The notes: generated by a model from the sequence alone, not told the origin. A stretch of 64,000 bases of DNA from Firm-13 sp037143795 (GCA_037143795.1 JBAWXZ010000013.1:1-64000), one strand, 5' to 3'; positions 17,183 to 26,243 are shown, numbered from the stretch's first letter. Made by a program: numbers and translations.

Positions 17183-18043
17183 TTATGCAGTCGGATAAGC
17201 GCACTTGGTACTGTAAATCCATAGATAGCCGTCCTTTATTACGACGCTAACCGAAACGATGCCCATCGTACCAACTTCTTCTAATGCACGAAACTTTCCA
17301 TTGATGATATTGTTGGCAAATCCCTCATCGCTGTAAAAATAGTTGGTTGTAACTCCTACGGAATCATTTCCAATAGAAGTGGCATCTGGAAACCAATAGC
17401 CTCTGGACTGTAGATTGCTGACAATGAGACTTCTGATGTTGTCACAGTTGGGAGTGTAAGCTTCGGTTGTCACTACAGGAGGAGATGTTTCTACAGGGGG
17501 AGCAGCTGTCGTTGCTGCTGTTGTGGCTTTTGTTGTCGTAGTTGGAGCCTTTGTAGTAGATGCAGATGTCGCCTTGGTTGTGCTTGCCGGAGCTTTGGTC
17601 GTTGTTGTTGTCGGATCCGTAGGTGCAGCCGTTATTTCGGCAGGTGCAGGAGTTACCGTGATAACAATGTTCATCAGGTGCAGGTTGACGAAAGACCCTT
17701 CTGCAGTAATGCCGTACTGACCAGATGTCCCGGTGATCGTAATCTGGTCGCCTTTTACAAGAGTCTTCAGGATAACCGTGCAAGATCCGTCCGAGTAGAT
17801 CTTCGTTCCATCAAAGAGCGAAGCATACGTTGCCGGGACCGGAAGCATAACAACCGCTTCCATCGTAACGGGTGTTGCCTTGGGCGTTGTAACGGCCGCC
17901 GTCTCCGTGGGTTCTTTTATTGTTGCTACTACGGAAGTGATCGCCGCCGTGGTGATGTCAGTCGTCGCATATGAAGAACAACCTGATGCAGTTATTAGGA
18001 ATGTCAGGGTGAGAATCAGGGTGATGTATGCATTCTTTTTCAT
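17183..18043 (-). CDS. Lipoprotein with Thr-rich linker, ICE
   Basis: A 286-residue lipoprotein: a signal peptide with lipobox ITASGC (Cys at about 22), then a Thr-rich region, an SH3-like beta segment (about 70-130, YASLFDGTKIY...GTSGQYGI), a long Thr/Ala/Lys linker and a C-terminal globular domain of about 90 residues with three Cys. It is expected on the outer face of the membrane. Surface exclusion or mating contact would fit an ICE-borne lipoprotein, but the family is not recognised. Confidence 0.65.
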   Translation of the reverse strand: MKKNAYITLILTLTFLITASGCSSYATTDITTAAITSVVATIKEPTETAAVTTPKATPVTMEAVVMLPVPATYASLFDGTKIYSDGSCTVILKTLVKGDQITITGTSGQYGITAEGSFVNLHLMNIVITVTPAPAEITAAPTDPTTTTTKAPASTTKATSASTTKAPTTTTKATTAATTAAPPVETSPPVVTTEAYTPNCDNIRSLIVSNLQSRGYWFPDATSIGNDSVGVTTNYFYSDEGFANNIINGKFRALEEVGTMGIVSVSVVIKDGYLWIYSTKCAYPTA

Positions 18044-18114
18044 AATTCCGCCCCTCTCTCTGTATTGATTTTTTAATTATTGCTATTCTAAAGTATCAAG
18101 TTGATAAACATATG

Positions 18115-18654
18115 TCAATGTTCGTTTAGTTCGTTTGGTTCACTTAGTTCAGGAATTTCATAATTGATTTGGCGAAGAAGAATTTCTAACCCTTCATTCA
18201 CTGTCTGGTAGTATCGGGTCTTTCCAAAATTAACTCGTGCACGAATCTGTGTGTCTTTTTGACCATCAATATATTTCGCCGTCAGAATCCACCTGTACGG
18301 GAGTGGTAAGGAGATGATCTCCTTTTTAAGTGCCGTATATTGAGCACGAAGGCGCAAAAGATCGATTAGAAGGCACCTATCTGGAGACATTAGTTGTTCA
18401 CAACGGTCGATTATATTCAGCACTTTGTCATGAGAGTCTGTGTTGGTTCCCCCCTGAACGCGGTCAGCGTTAAATGGTTTTGCGGAAAGAATCTCCGCCT
18501 CCATGTTTTTTCTGTTCCCATATTTGAGCCGTTCTTCAATCTTTCTAATACGATACTCAACATCAGCTTCTCCAGCGCTTAGATATTTCAGTGTGTGAAC
18601 GAGTATTTCTGTTGGTGATTCCAATGAGCGGTCTTTAACTTTCTGATATATCAC
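18115..18654 (-). CDS. Sigma-region-4-like/ArpU-like regulator
   Basis: A 179-residue protein whose C-terminal 60 residues (LPLPYRWILTAKYIDG, then a predicted HTH around TQIRARVNFGKTRYYQ) resemble the region 4-like fold of phage ArpU/RinA regulators. The N-terminal half is helical. Its start overlaps the ParB stop (ATGA), so it is co-translated with the partition genes. It may control transcription of the ICE; the assignment is by resemblance only. Confidence 0.45.
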   Translation of the reverse strand: MIYQKVKDRSLESPTEILVHTLKYLSAGEADVEYRIRKIEERLKYGNRKNMEAEILSAKPFNADRVQGGTNTDSHDKVLNIIDRCEQLMSPDRCLLIDLLRLRAQYTALKKEIISLPLPYRWILTAKYIDGQKDTQIRARVNFGKTRYYQTVNEGLEILLRQINYEIPELSEPNELNEH

Positions 18655-19874
18655 GAAAGCACCTCCACATGATGTTTTTCGTTTGTATGGTTTTCGTCTG
18701 GATGCATTTCATATAATAGATCTGCGATTCTTTTTTCCAGGCACAGAACACTGTTCTGAACTATTTCATCACTCCACAACTGAGAATTGTCCTCCAGCTT
18801 TGATATACATTCTTCAAGTTTCTTTTCTATATGCAGAACATTAGTATTCGTCGTATTTTCTTTCTCGATACAAGATGTTTCCAGAACTGTTTCTCTGTCA
18901 ACACACGATTTTGTTTCTATCATATTCTGCTGCTGCGACTGATGTCCCCAAAGTGTTGCATGATAGATCTGATTGCGAGTAAGATGAATCTCCTTGCTGA
19001 TGGATGGAAGCTTCACAATTAATCCTTTGTGGTCAAATTGAGCGGTAAAATTCAGGTCACTATGACCATGATGACCTCTCAAGTGATGTTCTTTCAATTT
19101 GGCTAAAAATACGCTTTTGTCTTCAATTTTTTCGATGGCAGCAGAGCAGATAAGCTGTGTGTATAAAATTTTTGAGATCTCTTCTCTAACAGATGATCCT
19201 ATTTCATCAAAATTCAAATAATTCGTTCTTGTCTTTTTTCCGGTGGCAATTCTGTTATTGTCGGCTGCTTCAAGAGCTTTTCTTTGAGATAATTCTCCAG
19301 CCATAAAAGCGGAATACGTCTCCTGATCCAAATTATTGTTTATTTTTTCAGCACTTGCTACTGTACGCTCGGATACACCCAACTCAGTTGCGACAAGAGA
19401 ACGAATAGTGAGGCCTTTGAAACGATCAGGATGGATCTTTTTCAACTCTCGCATATGATTTTCAAGAAAGGCTACTTCTTTTGCTTGAATGGCCGGGTTG
19501 GATCGGTCACGGGTGCGGTTGGAAAGAACCAGGTCCATTTTCATTGTGATTTGTTCTTCTTGCGTATCCGCAGACAGGATTAAGCATTCCACCTTCTTGA
19601 TTCTTGCCACCTGGCAAGCTTGAAGTCGTCTGTGTCCGGAAATTACGATATACTCATCTGTCAGCTGGCCGTGACGCCTGACGCATAACGGTTGCAATAG
19701 TCCCACTTCTCGAATAGATTCAATCAGATCCCGATCGTCTGCACAGTTCTCCGGATCAAAGCGCGGGTACAGGGTATCATTTGTCGGATCCAAATGAATT
19801 CGCTCAATCCCGATCTGCTGCATCTGTGATTTAGATGTTTCCATCTGCGAAATTGCTGCTGTTAAAAAGCTCAT
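18651..19874 (-). CDS. ParB-like partition protein of the ICE
   Basis: A 407-residue ParB/Spo0J-family protein. The N-terminal ParB/sulfiredoxin-like domain has the CTP-binding box ISGHRRLQA (about 77-85), followed by a central HTH region (VATELGVSERTVASAEKI) and a long variable C-terminus. ParB proteins load at parS sites and slide as CTP clamps. ICE palindrome copy 5 lies 33 bases before the start, between this gene and parA. The short extension at the N-terminus carries no Arg-rich ParA-activating stretch that I can see. Confidence 0.85.
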   Translation of the reverse strand: MSFLTAAISQMETSKSQMQQIGIERIHLDPTNDTLYPRFDPENCADDRDLIESIREVGLLQPLCVRRHGQLTDEYIVISGHRRLQACQVARIKKVECLILSADTQEEQITMKMDLVLSNRTRDRSNPAIQAKEVAFLENHMRELKKIHPDRFKGLTIRSLVATELGVSERTVASAEKINNNLDQETYSAFMAGELSQRKALEAADNNRIATGKKTRTNYLNFDEIGSSVREEISKILYTQLICSAAIEKIEDKSVFLAKLKEHHLRGHHGHSDLNFTAQFDHKGLIVKLPSISKEIHLTRNQIYHATLWGHQSQQQNMIETKSCVDRETVLETSCIEKENTTNTNVLHIEKKLEECISKLEDNSQLWSDEIVQNSVLCLEKRIADLLYEMHPDENHTNEKHHVEVLS

Positions 19875-19908
19875 TTTCTCCTCCTACAAATAGAACTATG
19901 TTTTGTAG

Positions 19909-19926
19909 ATGTGCAACGTTGCACAT
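19909..19926. promoter_or_regulatory. ICE palindrome copy 5 (parS-like/operator)
   Basis: A perfect 18-bp palindrome with the shared core, in the gap between ICE parA and parB. Its position inside the partition locus is the strongest hint that ParB binds the family. Confidence 0.75.
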
Positions 19927-19928
19927 GT

Positions 19929-20729
19929 TTATGCGTTTATCCTTATGGCTCTCATTTGAGGATGACGACGAATGTATTCATCAGCCAGCGCTGTATAGTC
20001 TTGTGCGGCTGTGCTCTTAGGTTGGCTACATACAACAGGAGAAGATGTCTCAATACTTGTCGGAATTGCCACCGATTGTCTGATAATTGTCCGGTACGCC
20101 GTATCTGGAAGTGCTTCAAAAAGTTCCGCAGCATTACTTCGAGCTATCTTTGTGGATCCACGATAATTGCAGATTACAGTACCGGATAGTATGATTTCCG
20201 TTCCACATCCGTTATTGGCTGCAATGTCCAGCGCCGCAAGAACACTGATAAGACCTTTCTGGGAGAAGCGATCTGTCACACATGGCACAAGACAATCATG
20301 TGCTGCATTAAGCGCATTCGCTGTTACGGTATCAATTTCACTTGGACAATCAATAAAAATGTAGTCATAGTCATTTTCCACATGAGCTCGTTTAAGAGCC
20401 AGATATAACTTTACCGATGGACCGGAAAGCTGATCTTGATTCAAGCGTGTGCTTGCATTCTTCATTCGAGCATTTGCCGGCAAACAATAAAGGTTTTCGC
20501 AGGCCGTTGGGATGATCGCTTCGCATGGATCCATGTTTTCGAAAAGAATGTTGTAAATACTTTTTGAATCTTCAGATGCGTTACAGCCGCTATAGTCAGT
20601 TGCATTAGCCTGCGCGTCCAAATCAAGAAGAAGCACCTTATATCCTTGCTGCGCAATGGCTGCAGCCAAGTTGACAGATGTGGTACTTTTTCCGGATCCA
20701 CCCTTGTTGTTGAATACAGCTGTAATCAT
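19929..20729 (-). CDS. ParA-like partition ATPase of the ICE
   Basis: A 266-residue ParA/Soj-type P-loop ATPase. The deviant Walker A is KGGSGKST (about 9-16), Walker A' is LLLDLDAQANAT (about 34-45) and the Walker B is YIFIDCPS. It would drive segregation or positioning of the excised element together with the ICE ParB. The start overlaps the replisome organiser stop (ATGA). It differs clearly from the chromosomal Soj at 26244-27011. Confidence 0.88.
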   Translation of the reverse strand: MITAVFNNKGGSGKSTTSVNLAAAIAQQGYKVLLLDLDAQANATDYSGCNASEDSKSIYNILFENMDPCEAIIPTACENLYCLPANARMKNASTRLNQDQLSGPSVKLYLALKRAHVENDYDYIFIDCPSEIDTVTANALNAAHDCLVPCVTDRFSQKGLISVLAALDIAANNGCGTEIILSGTVICNYRGSTKIARSNAAELFEALPDTAYRTIIRQSVAIPTSIETSSPVVCSQPKSTAAQDYTALADEYIRRHPQMRAIRINA

Positions 20730-21754
20730 AATCTGCCCTCCATGAATTTTGCAGTTTCAGTAATTTGCTCAATTTTATAAGTGCTGAGATAGTTCCACAA
20801 AAATCCTTTGGCATATGCTTTGATGGATTTAACATCGTATGTCATAAGAGCGTGCATTAAAGCCTGAATACACTTCCACATCATGTCTCCGGCAAAACTT
20901 ATCCTTTTACCCTCTCTTAATATAATCGTGCAGCGGTTAATGGCATCAATGACCTTAGCATAGGTGACCGCAGGACTGGTTCCATATTTCTTCATTTCCT
21001 GAGAACAGGCCATTTCAATTAGAGAATCGTTTATCAAGCGAAAAATCTCATTTTCCTCAGAGCTTGCATATTGGTCTTGCGGATCAAGTATTACTTCCCA
21101 CTCGGTCAATATGTGAATCGCAGTTGTCATTTTATTTGCATCTAGAGAATAGATATAAGGAATTCCATTCGTCGCCAGTAATTCACTTCGGATTGAATCC
21201 ATCCATCCTCTATCTTCAACTTTACAACTGTCTAGGATAGATAGTTCTATATCTATATCTGTTTCTGTTTCTGTTTCTGTTATTTCATTACATTTTGTTT
21301 CATACCGTTTCATCGGCGTTACTACTGCGTTACATTGTAACGGTGATGCTGTAATTGCAGGTATTTCCAGACTTTGTTGTGTGCCTTTTTTGTTTTCTCT
21401 GTGCCTACGAACCCTTAAAGCAGAAGCAGACAGCCCTTCTATTTTACCCTGAACATTTACAAGCGAAAATTCATCTGGAGCACATTCAACGAGGAGCTTA
21501 TGCGTCTTTAGAAATGCAACTGTAATTTCAACTGCATCTGGATTTTCTCCTAAATCCAGCGCGACCTCTTTCCCAAAAGTGTCTTCGTAACCTTCGTAAA
21601 AGAGCACGCCATTGGTATCCAAACTGGAGAGAATCATCTTTAAATAGATGACTGTATATTCTGCTCCCCCTGGTATTTTGCGAAGCTTCTTGATTTCTTT
21701 TTGGTCAAAGAAAGTGTTTTCTAATTTAAAATAGTAGTATTTCTTTTCAGCCAT
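20726..21754 (-). CDS. Phage-type replisome organiser N-terminal domain protein
   Basis: A 342-residue protein. Its first 125 residues (AEKKYYYFKLENTFFDQKEI..., LSASALRVRRHRE) match the phage replisome organiser N-terminal domain, a winged-helix DNA-binding module of replication initiators. The C-terminal half is helical and could contact a helicase loader. I placed the start at 21754 because GGAGAT precedes that ATG. It is first in a co-translated set with ICE ParA and ParB, so the element may replicate when excised. Confidence 0.78.
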   Translation of the reverse strand: MAEKKYYYFKLENTFFDQKEIKKLRKIPGGAEYTVIYLKMILSSLDTNGVLFYEGYEDTFGKEVALDLGENPDAVEITVAFLKTHKLLVECAPDEFSLVNVQGKIEGLSASALRVRRHRENKKGTQQSLEIPAITASPLQCNAVVTPMKRYETKCNEITETETETDIDIELSILDSCKVEDRGWMDSIRSELLATNGIPYIYSLDANKMTTAIHILTEWEVILDPQDQYASSEENEIFRLINDSLIEMACSQEMKKYGTSPAVTYAKVIDAINRCTIILREGKRISFAGDMMWKCIQALMHALMTYDVKSIKAYAKGFLWNYLSTYKIEQITETAKFMEGRL

Positions 21755-21882
21755 TATTATCATCTCCATTTGTATCTCACTAAATAAACACATATCGTCG
21801 CTTCATTATTCTTGCTAAAGTAGAATTCAAATTTTGTCAATAAAATCAAGAGACCAGTCGAGTTCTCAATAAACGCTTCTGC

Positions 21883-22218
21883 TTACACACCTCTTCTTAC
21901 ATGAACTTTAGGTGCTACTTTCAATATTCCAAGAAGTTCGTCAAATGTATGAGTTTTCAGATAATTGAATATGATCTTTTCTTCATCTATTTTATCTTTT
22001 GAGGCTATTCCAAGTGTTGGAAATAGGATATGGACATCTTCGACCGGACGATTCAATTCCGATAGAATCAATGAAATTTCATGTGGTTGAAAAGATTTTT
22101 TACCACATAAACATTTCTCCATATAACTTTTTGATTTCCCAGTGATCTTAACCAATCCATCAGCGACATTCTCATATCCTGAAAGTATAATAGCCTTACG
22201 AAGTGCTCTGTTTCTCAC
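21883..22218 (-). CDS. Small HTH-type regulator, ICE
   Basis: A 111-residue protein that starts at GTG and lies three bases after the 77-residue XRE protein. The first 70 residues look like a helix-turn-helix domain (VADGLVKITGKSKSYMEKCLCG). It probably works with its neighbour in the ICE switch. Evidence is weak beyond size, position and the predicted helices. Confidence 0.5.
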   Translation of the reverse strand: MRNRALRKAIILSGYENVADGLVKITGKSKSYMEKCLCGKKSFQPHEISLILSELNRPVEDVHILFPTLGIASKDKIDEEKIIFNYLKTHTFDELLGILKVAPKVHVRRGV

Positions 22219-22221
22219 AAC

Positions 22222-22455
22222 CTATTCACCTCTTGGTGATATCCACAATGTGGACAGTTGAGCAAAAAAAATCTGTACGAAAACATGCTCTGAGTCAATA
22301 TCAAGACATTTTACAATTTCTTGAATTTCTTCCGAATTAGGATCTTGAATTCCATTTACTATCCTTGAGGCTTTATTTCTTTTCCATCCGACTGCTTCGC
22401 CAAACTCTGAAATAGTTTTGTATTTCGACAGAACTAAACCTCTAAGTGTTATCAT
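22222..22455 (-). CDS. XRE-family repressor, leftward
   Basis: A 77-residue HTH protein (ISEFGEAVGWKRNKASRIVNGIQDP forms the helix-turn-helix, here quoted as its key helices only in part: EFGEAVGWKRNKASRIVNG). AAGGAGAAAAC precedes the ATG. It is divergent from the repressor at 22617, with TTGTGGACA repeats between them, so the pair resembles a phage lysis/lysogeny switch. Confidence 0.75.
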   Translation of the reverse strand: MITLRGLVLSKYKTISEFGEAVGWKRNKASRIVNGIQDPNSEEIQEIVKCLDIDSEHVFVQIFFAQLSTLWISPRGE

Positions 22456-22470
22456 GTTTTCTCCTTATGT

Positions 22471-22572
22471 CTACATTGTGGACACTTTGATTTTACAATT
22501 GTCTTTTGGTCTTGTCAACCACTTTGTGGACAATGCTCTCAAATTTTCCTTATGGCGTTGATTTTGTGGACA
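22471..22572. promoter_or_regulatory. ICE operator region with TTGTGGACA repeats
   Basis: Between the divergent repressor genes are three TTGTGGACA half-sites in one orientation (22478, 22524, 22564). The first is part of the near-palindrome GTCTACATTGTGGAC (22471-22485). A further palindrome, TCCACAATGTGGA, lies at 22242-22254 inside the end of the leftward repressor. The layout suggests cooperative repressor binding. Confidence 0.7.
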
Positions 22573-22616
22573 AATTGTTGTATATTTTAATTAGCATTCC
22601 TGTGGAGGATTATGAC

Positions 22617-23060
22617 GTGTCACTAATACTAACTTCCTCTTTTGCTGAACGCCTTAAGGAAGCGTTGGAAAATACAACGACAACTGAGTTTGCAGAAGCC
22701 GTTGGAGTTTCCAAGCAAACTATTAGCGCTTATACTACCGGTGTTCGGAAACCAAAGGCACCAACAATTAAAGTTATGGCAGACATTCTTAAGGTAAATG
22801 CTGCTTGGCTTCTCGGGTATGATGTTGCCAAAAATACGGGAAATATTTCTTCTGAGAATGGGTCGGTCACATTTCGTTCAGAGGAAATTGGATACGGTTC
22901 AAATAGTCAATTTTCGAATGACGAGGTGAGAATCATTACTATTTATCAGTCCTTCAATTCTGAAGGAAAACGAAAAACTATCGAATATATTCAAGATCTT
23001 GAAATGTCTGGTAAATATACCAAAAATTCTTCTGACCTCTCTCAACTTGATAATTTATAA
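22617..23060 (+). CDS. CI-like XRE repressor, rightward
   Basis: A 147-residue protein with an N-terminal XRE HTH (FAEAVGVSKQTISAYTTGV, about 24-42) and a C-terminal tail that lacks a LexA/CI peptidase Ser-Lys dyad. I chose the GTG at 22617 because GGAGG lies eight bases before it; the longer frame would cross the operators. It is the probable repressor of the ICE, facing the leftward operon. Confidence 0.78.
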   Translation: MSLILTSSFAERLKEALENTTTTEFAEAVGVSKQTISAYTTGVRKPKAPTIKVMADILKVNAAWLLGYDVAKNTGNISSENGSVTFRSEEIGYGSNSQFSNDEVRIITIYQSFNSEGKRKTIEYIQDLEMSGKYTKNSSDLSQLDNL

Positions 23061-23081
23061 AGTGTTTTAAGGAGTCATTCA

Positions 23082-24155
23082 ATGTCATTCAAAACAATTC
23101 CTCTTGTTAGGTGGAATGAGAATAGGAAACAATGGATTCTGCAGGGTAGAAAAGACGGGATTCGTAAAAGCTTTTATAGTGGAAATCCGTCTGCTAAGTC
23201 AGGGCCGGCTGAGTGCAAGAGAAAATATTTATCGTGGCTTTCTTCTTCTGCAGACAAATTTAATATTCGTTTTTCTGATGCATGGAAACAATATATAGAT
23301 GAAGTTCAAAAAACAACAAGTAAAACAAATTATAGACAACGCGAACAAATTGGGAGACTTCACTTATTACCCACATTAAAAACCAAACGCGTGGGAATGA
23401 TTACAATTATTGATTGGCAAAAATGCATTAATCAAGCATATTCGGACAGTGACCTTTCCAAGAAATCATTAGAAAATATAAGAGGAACAATCACAAACTT
23501 TTGCGCCTATGCAAGAGCTGATCAAATGACCGATATTATACCGGAGTTAAAAATTCCAAACCAAGCTCTTAAAGGGAAAAAGAAAATCTTACAGCCATAC
23601 GATGTAAAGAGACTTCTTTCGGAACCTGAAGATCCCTTTTGCATTGATATTGTCAAATTCATTGTATTAACTGGTTTAAGACGTGGAGAGGCACTTGGGC
23701 TTCGATGGGATGATTTGCATGATGGTATTTTGACTATTAATAGATCCTTAGGCGAAGGGTACATTTTTTCAAGCGGAAAGACTGAAGCCGCTCACAGATC
23801 TATGATGCTTACGGATGTTGCTTTACAACTTCTGATTGATCATAAAATTGTTCTTGATGTCTTAAATATTGATTCTGATTATATTTTTCCCGATATTGAA
23901 GGACAACCCTTGTCACCACAAGCTTTCTATATGCATTGGTATCGATTCAGAAGAAAACACGGATATATTTGTAGTATTCATGAACTACGCCATACTTTTA
24001 TTAGCTTAACTAAAAATAGTTTGCCGCTAGATCTCTTACAGAGAACAGTTGGTCATACTAAAGATATGGATACATATGGTGTATATGGACATGAGGTTCT
24101 TGGTGAAATGGAAGAAGCAAAAGCCCTAATTCAGGGCGTATTTTTGAAGTTATAA
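23082..24155 (+). CDS. Tyrosine recombinase (ICE integrase)
   Basis: A 357-residue integrase: an N-terminal arm-binding region, an SAM-like core-binding domain (about 70-160) and a C-terminal catalytic domain. The catalytic residues are seen as R in TGLRRGE, H and R in HELRHT, H in GHTKD and Y in DTYGVYGH. It should excise and insert the ICE at the 3' end of tRNA-Ser(GCU) lying 76 bases downstream. It follows the repressor in the same direction, unlike the rest of the element. Confidence 0.92.
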   Translation: MSFKTIPLVRWNENRKQWILQGRKDGIRKSFYSGNPSAKSGPAECKRKYLSWLSSSADKFNIRFSDAWKQYIDEVQKTTSKTNYRQREQIGRLHLLPTLKTKRVGMITIIDWQKCINQAYSDSDLSKKSLENIRGTITNFCAYARADQMTDIIPELKIPNQALKGKKKILQPYDVKRLLSEPEDPFCIDIVKFIVLTGLRRGEALGLRWDDLHDGILTINRSLGEGYIFSSGKTEAAHRSMMLTDVALQLLIDHKIVLDVLNIDSDYIFPDIEGQPLSPQAFYMHWYRFRRKHGYICSIHELRHTFISLTKNSLPLDLLQRTVGHTKDMDTYGVYGHEVLGEMEEAKALIQGVFLKL

Positions 24156-24160
24156 AAACG

Positions 24161-24184
24161 AAACGTCAGTCAAAACGTCAGTCA
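24161..24184. repeat. Tandem arm-type repeats near ICE end
   Basis: AAACGTCAGTCA occurs twice in tandem without a gap, between the integrase stop and the tRNA. Such repeats are typical integrase or excisionase arm sites close to an attachment site. Confidence 0.6.
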
Positions 24185-24192
24185 GAGATAAT

Positions 24193-24230
24193 GAAATAGC
24201 CTAGAAACCACTGCGGCTCTAGGCTATTTC
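24193..24230. terminator. Bidirectional hairpin between integrase and tRNA
   Basis: A perfect 13-bp stem (GAAATAGCCTAGA with TCTAGGCTATTTC) around a 12-base loop. T-runs are short on both sides. It could end integrase transcripts rightward and the tRNA transcript leftward. Confidence 0.6.
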
Positions 24231-24231
24231 T

Positions 24232-24322
24232 TGGCGGAGAAGGAGGGAGTCGAACCCTCGCACGGGTTACCCCGTCTAAAGCTTTAGCAAAGCCTCCCCT
24301 TGAGCCACTTGGGTACTTCTCC
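24232..24322 (-). tRNA. tRNA-Ser(GCU)
   Basis: A 91-base class II tRNA. The acceptor GGAGAAG pairs with CTTCTCC and the 3' end is encoded GCCA. The anticodon loop TTGCTAA gives anticodon GCU, a long variable arm follows (GACGGGGTAACCCGTG) and the T loop is GGTTCGACTCC. Its 3' end faces the integrase, so the ICE attachment site probably lies in it. Confidence 0.93.
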
Positions 24323-24358
24323 AAATGTTTGATATTGGCCCTATGTCAGGTGCATAGT

Positions 24359-24449
24359 TGGCGGAGAGAGTGGGATTCGAACCCACGGAAGACTCACATC
24401 TTCGCCAGTTTTCAAGACTGGTGCCTTAAACCAACTCGACCATCTCTCC
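24359..24449 (-). tRNA. tRNA-Ser(UGA)
   Basis: A 91-base class II tRNA with acceptor GGAGAGA, anticodon loop CTTGAAA (anticodon UGA), a long variable arm, T arm GGTTCGAATCC and encoded GCCA. It is adjacent to and co-oriented with tRNA-Ser(GCU) and is not disrupted. Confidence 0.93.
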
Positions 24450-25140
24450 ACAAACAACTGTCAATTCCCGGCGAGTTTCACCCAAACCGACAGAGTTGCG
24501 CTTGACTATTCTACTAAGAATTCACCGGATTGTCAATCTAAGTCTTATAGTAAGATCCTGAATAACAGCGTATTTAACTTAATGATCTAATATCATAAAT
24601 TTTTGTTTTACATTATCGACTTTTCCCAGCTGCTTAACTTAAATGAATTGCTCATAATCATCACGAATTAATTGATTTCCAGAATGGATGACTGACGTTT
24701 TTGTATTATTAAACACTACGTTCCTCCCACAGAGTTTTAATTGAATTATTGAGTTTATAGATATAGATGCCTAAATATCAGCTTTTGTAACAATGTTACA
24801 CGTCATTTAACGCTCTTCTCGCCTCATTTTCTAATTCTATTCCCGTGAACTCAGGAAATTTATGGAACAAAATGAGCAAACTATACGACTATCGGGCTTC
24901 ACGCTAATCGTAAATACTCGCCCAATAGTTTACTGCAAATAATCTTTGCCAATACGTGTATGCACGCAGCAAACAATTGCTGTCTTTTCAATTACTAACT
25001 TTTGCTGCATACTAAGGAATTTTAAAATTTAATATTCTGCTGTATATGTGAAACGCGTTAGATGACACAAGAGATTCATTATATAGTCCAGTCCTTTCTG
25101 TAATACTTTTTCAACCATTTTGAATTATTTGGACTAGTAC
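24450..25140. other. AT-rich intergenic region without a clear gene
   Basis: About 690 bases between the tRNA genes and the parB terminator. I see no credible open frame. It holds one palindrome (24786-24800). Confidence 0.5.
24786..24800. repeat. Palindrome TGTAACAATGTTACA
   Basis: An exact 7-1-7 palindrome in the otherwise empty tRNA-parB gap; part of the dispersed TGTAACAnTGTTACA set. Confidence 0.65.
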
Positions 25141-25187
25141 AAAAGCAGAGGCGAGTCCTTATCATCCGGATAAGGACTCGCCCCTGC
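25141..25187 (-). terminator. Terminator after parB
   Basis: A long hairpin (GCAGGGGCGAGTCCTTATC pairing with GATAAGGACTCGCCTCTGC) followed on the minus strand by TTTT. It closes the parA-parB operon. Confidence 0.85.
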
Positions 25188-25285
25188 TTCAACTTCTTAA
25201 CAAATATATGCCTACATTTTTGTACTATATATTATCCTACTTTTCTGTCTGGTCTTTGGTTGATTTGGCATGTCTCTTGATGTAA

Positions 25286-26173
25286 TTATCTTTCACCAAT
25301 AATATCAAGTACCCGATCCAAATCATCATAGGAGAAATATTCTATTACCAGCGATCCTTTACCCTTAATCTGATCCTTAACTTTAAGTTTTACCTTCGTT
25401 CCAAAATACTTTGTCAGCTTACGCTCAACATCTTTTGCACTGAGCGCAATTGCAGCACTGTTTTTATCCAGCTCTGGTGAGTCCTTAACCTTTTCCGGTT
25501 TGGGCATCAATATTCTTCGTACGTATTCTTCCGTTTCACGTACGCTCAATTCCTTATTCAGTATTACATCGGCGGCTTTCTTCTGTTCTTCCAGGGAAGG
25601 AAGTGCCAGGAGAGCCCTTGCATGGCCGGCAGTCAAGTCACCATTTCTAATATAGTCCTGAAGCGATTCATCGATGGCCATCAATCTAACTGTATTAGCT
25701 ATTGCCGGTCTGCTTTTACCAAGTTTTTTGGAAAGCTGCTCCTGTGTCAACCCATGTTCTTTCATCAGTCTGTCCATTGCATAGGCCTCTTCCAGAGGGT
25801 TCAAGTCCTGCCTCTGAATGTTCTCAATTAGAGCCTGCTCCATTGTCTGCAGATCCGTCAGATCACGTACAATAGCGGGGATTACCGTGAGTCCGGCTAG
25901 TCTCGATGCACGCCAGCGCCTTTCTCCGGCTACAATTCGATAACCAGTACCCTTTTTAACAACAATAATGGGCTGAATGACTCCATTCTCAGTAATTGAA
26001 GATGCAAGCTCCTGAAGAGACTCTTCGTCGAATCTCTTTCTTGGCTGTTCTCCATTAGGATTAATATCTGTTATTTTCAACTCAACAACGGAATCCTTTA
26101 GTTGTTCAGGAATACCTTCAACAGAAAGAAGTGCTCCCAATCCCTTACCTAATCCCTTTGATACTGGTCCCAT
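25286..26173 (-). CDS. parB: Chromosome partition protein ParB/Spo0J
   Basis: A 295-residue ParB. The N-terminal CTP-binding domain has GERRWRASRLAG (about 80-91), a central HTH has KLGKSRPAIANTVRL (about 145-160), and the C-terminus is a dimerisation domain. It binds parS, spreads as a CTP-dependent clamp and recruits SMC. The two parS sites at 27270 and 27363 lie in the same locus. It follows parA at a 70-base gap. Confidence 0.95.
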   Translation of the reverse strand: MGPVSKGLGKGLGALLSVEGIPEQLKDSVVELKITDINPNGEQPRKRFDEESLQELASSITENGVIQPIIVVKKGTGYRIVAGERRWRASRLAGLTVIPAIVRDLTDLQTMEQALIENIQRQDLNPLEEAYAMDRLMKEHGLTQEQLSKKLGKSRPAIANTVRLMAIDESLQDYIRNGDLTAGHARALLALPSLEEQKKAADVILNKELSVRETEEYVRRILMPKPEKVKDSPELDKNSAAIALSAKDVERKLTKYFGTKVKLKVKDQIKGKGSLVIEYFSYDDLDRVLDIIGER

Positions 26174-26243
26174 TTTTTCCTCCTATATATAGACTTGCAT
26201 CTATGTTTTATATGTATTTTACATTGACCTAACCCTATTGTTT

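Larger units (their letters stand above)
1..24234. mobile_element. Integrative conjugative element (right part)
   Basis: A continuous block of mobile-element genes runs from the window edge to the 3' end of tRNA-Ser(GCU). It has type IV secretion genes, surface proteins, antirestriction, partition, replication, regulation and integration modules, nearly all leftward and often overlapping by ATGA. The integrase is the last gene before the tRNA, and tandem 12-bp repeats lie between them, as expected for integration into a tRNA 3' end. The relaxase, coupling protein and left attachment site are not in the window, so whether the element can move is inferred. Confidence 0.88.
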
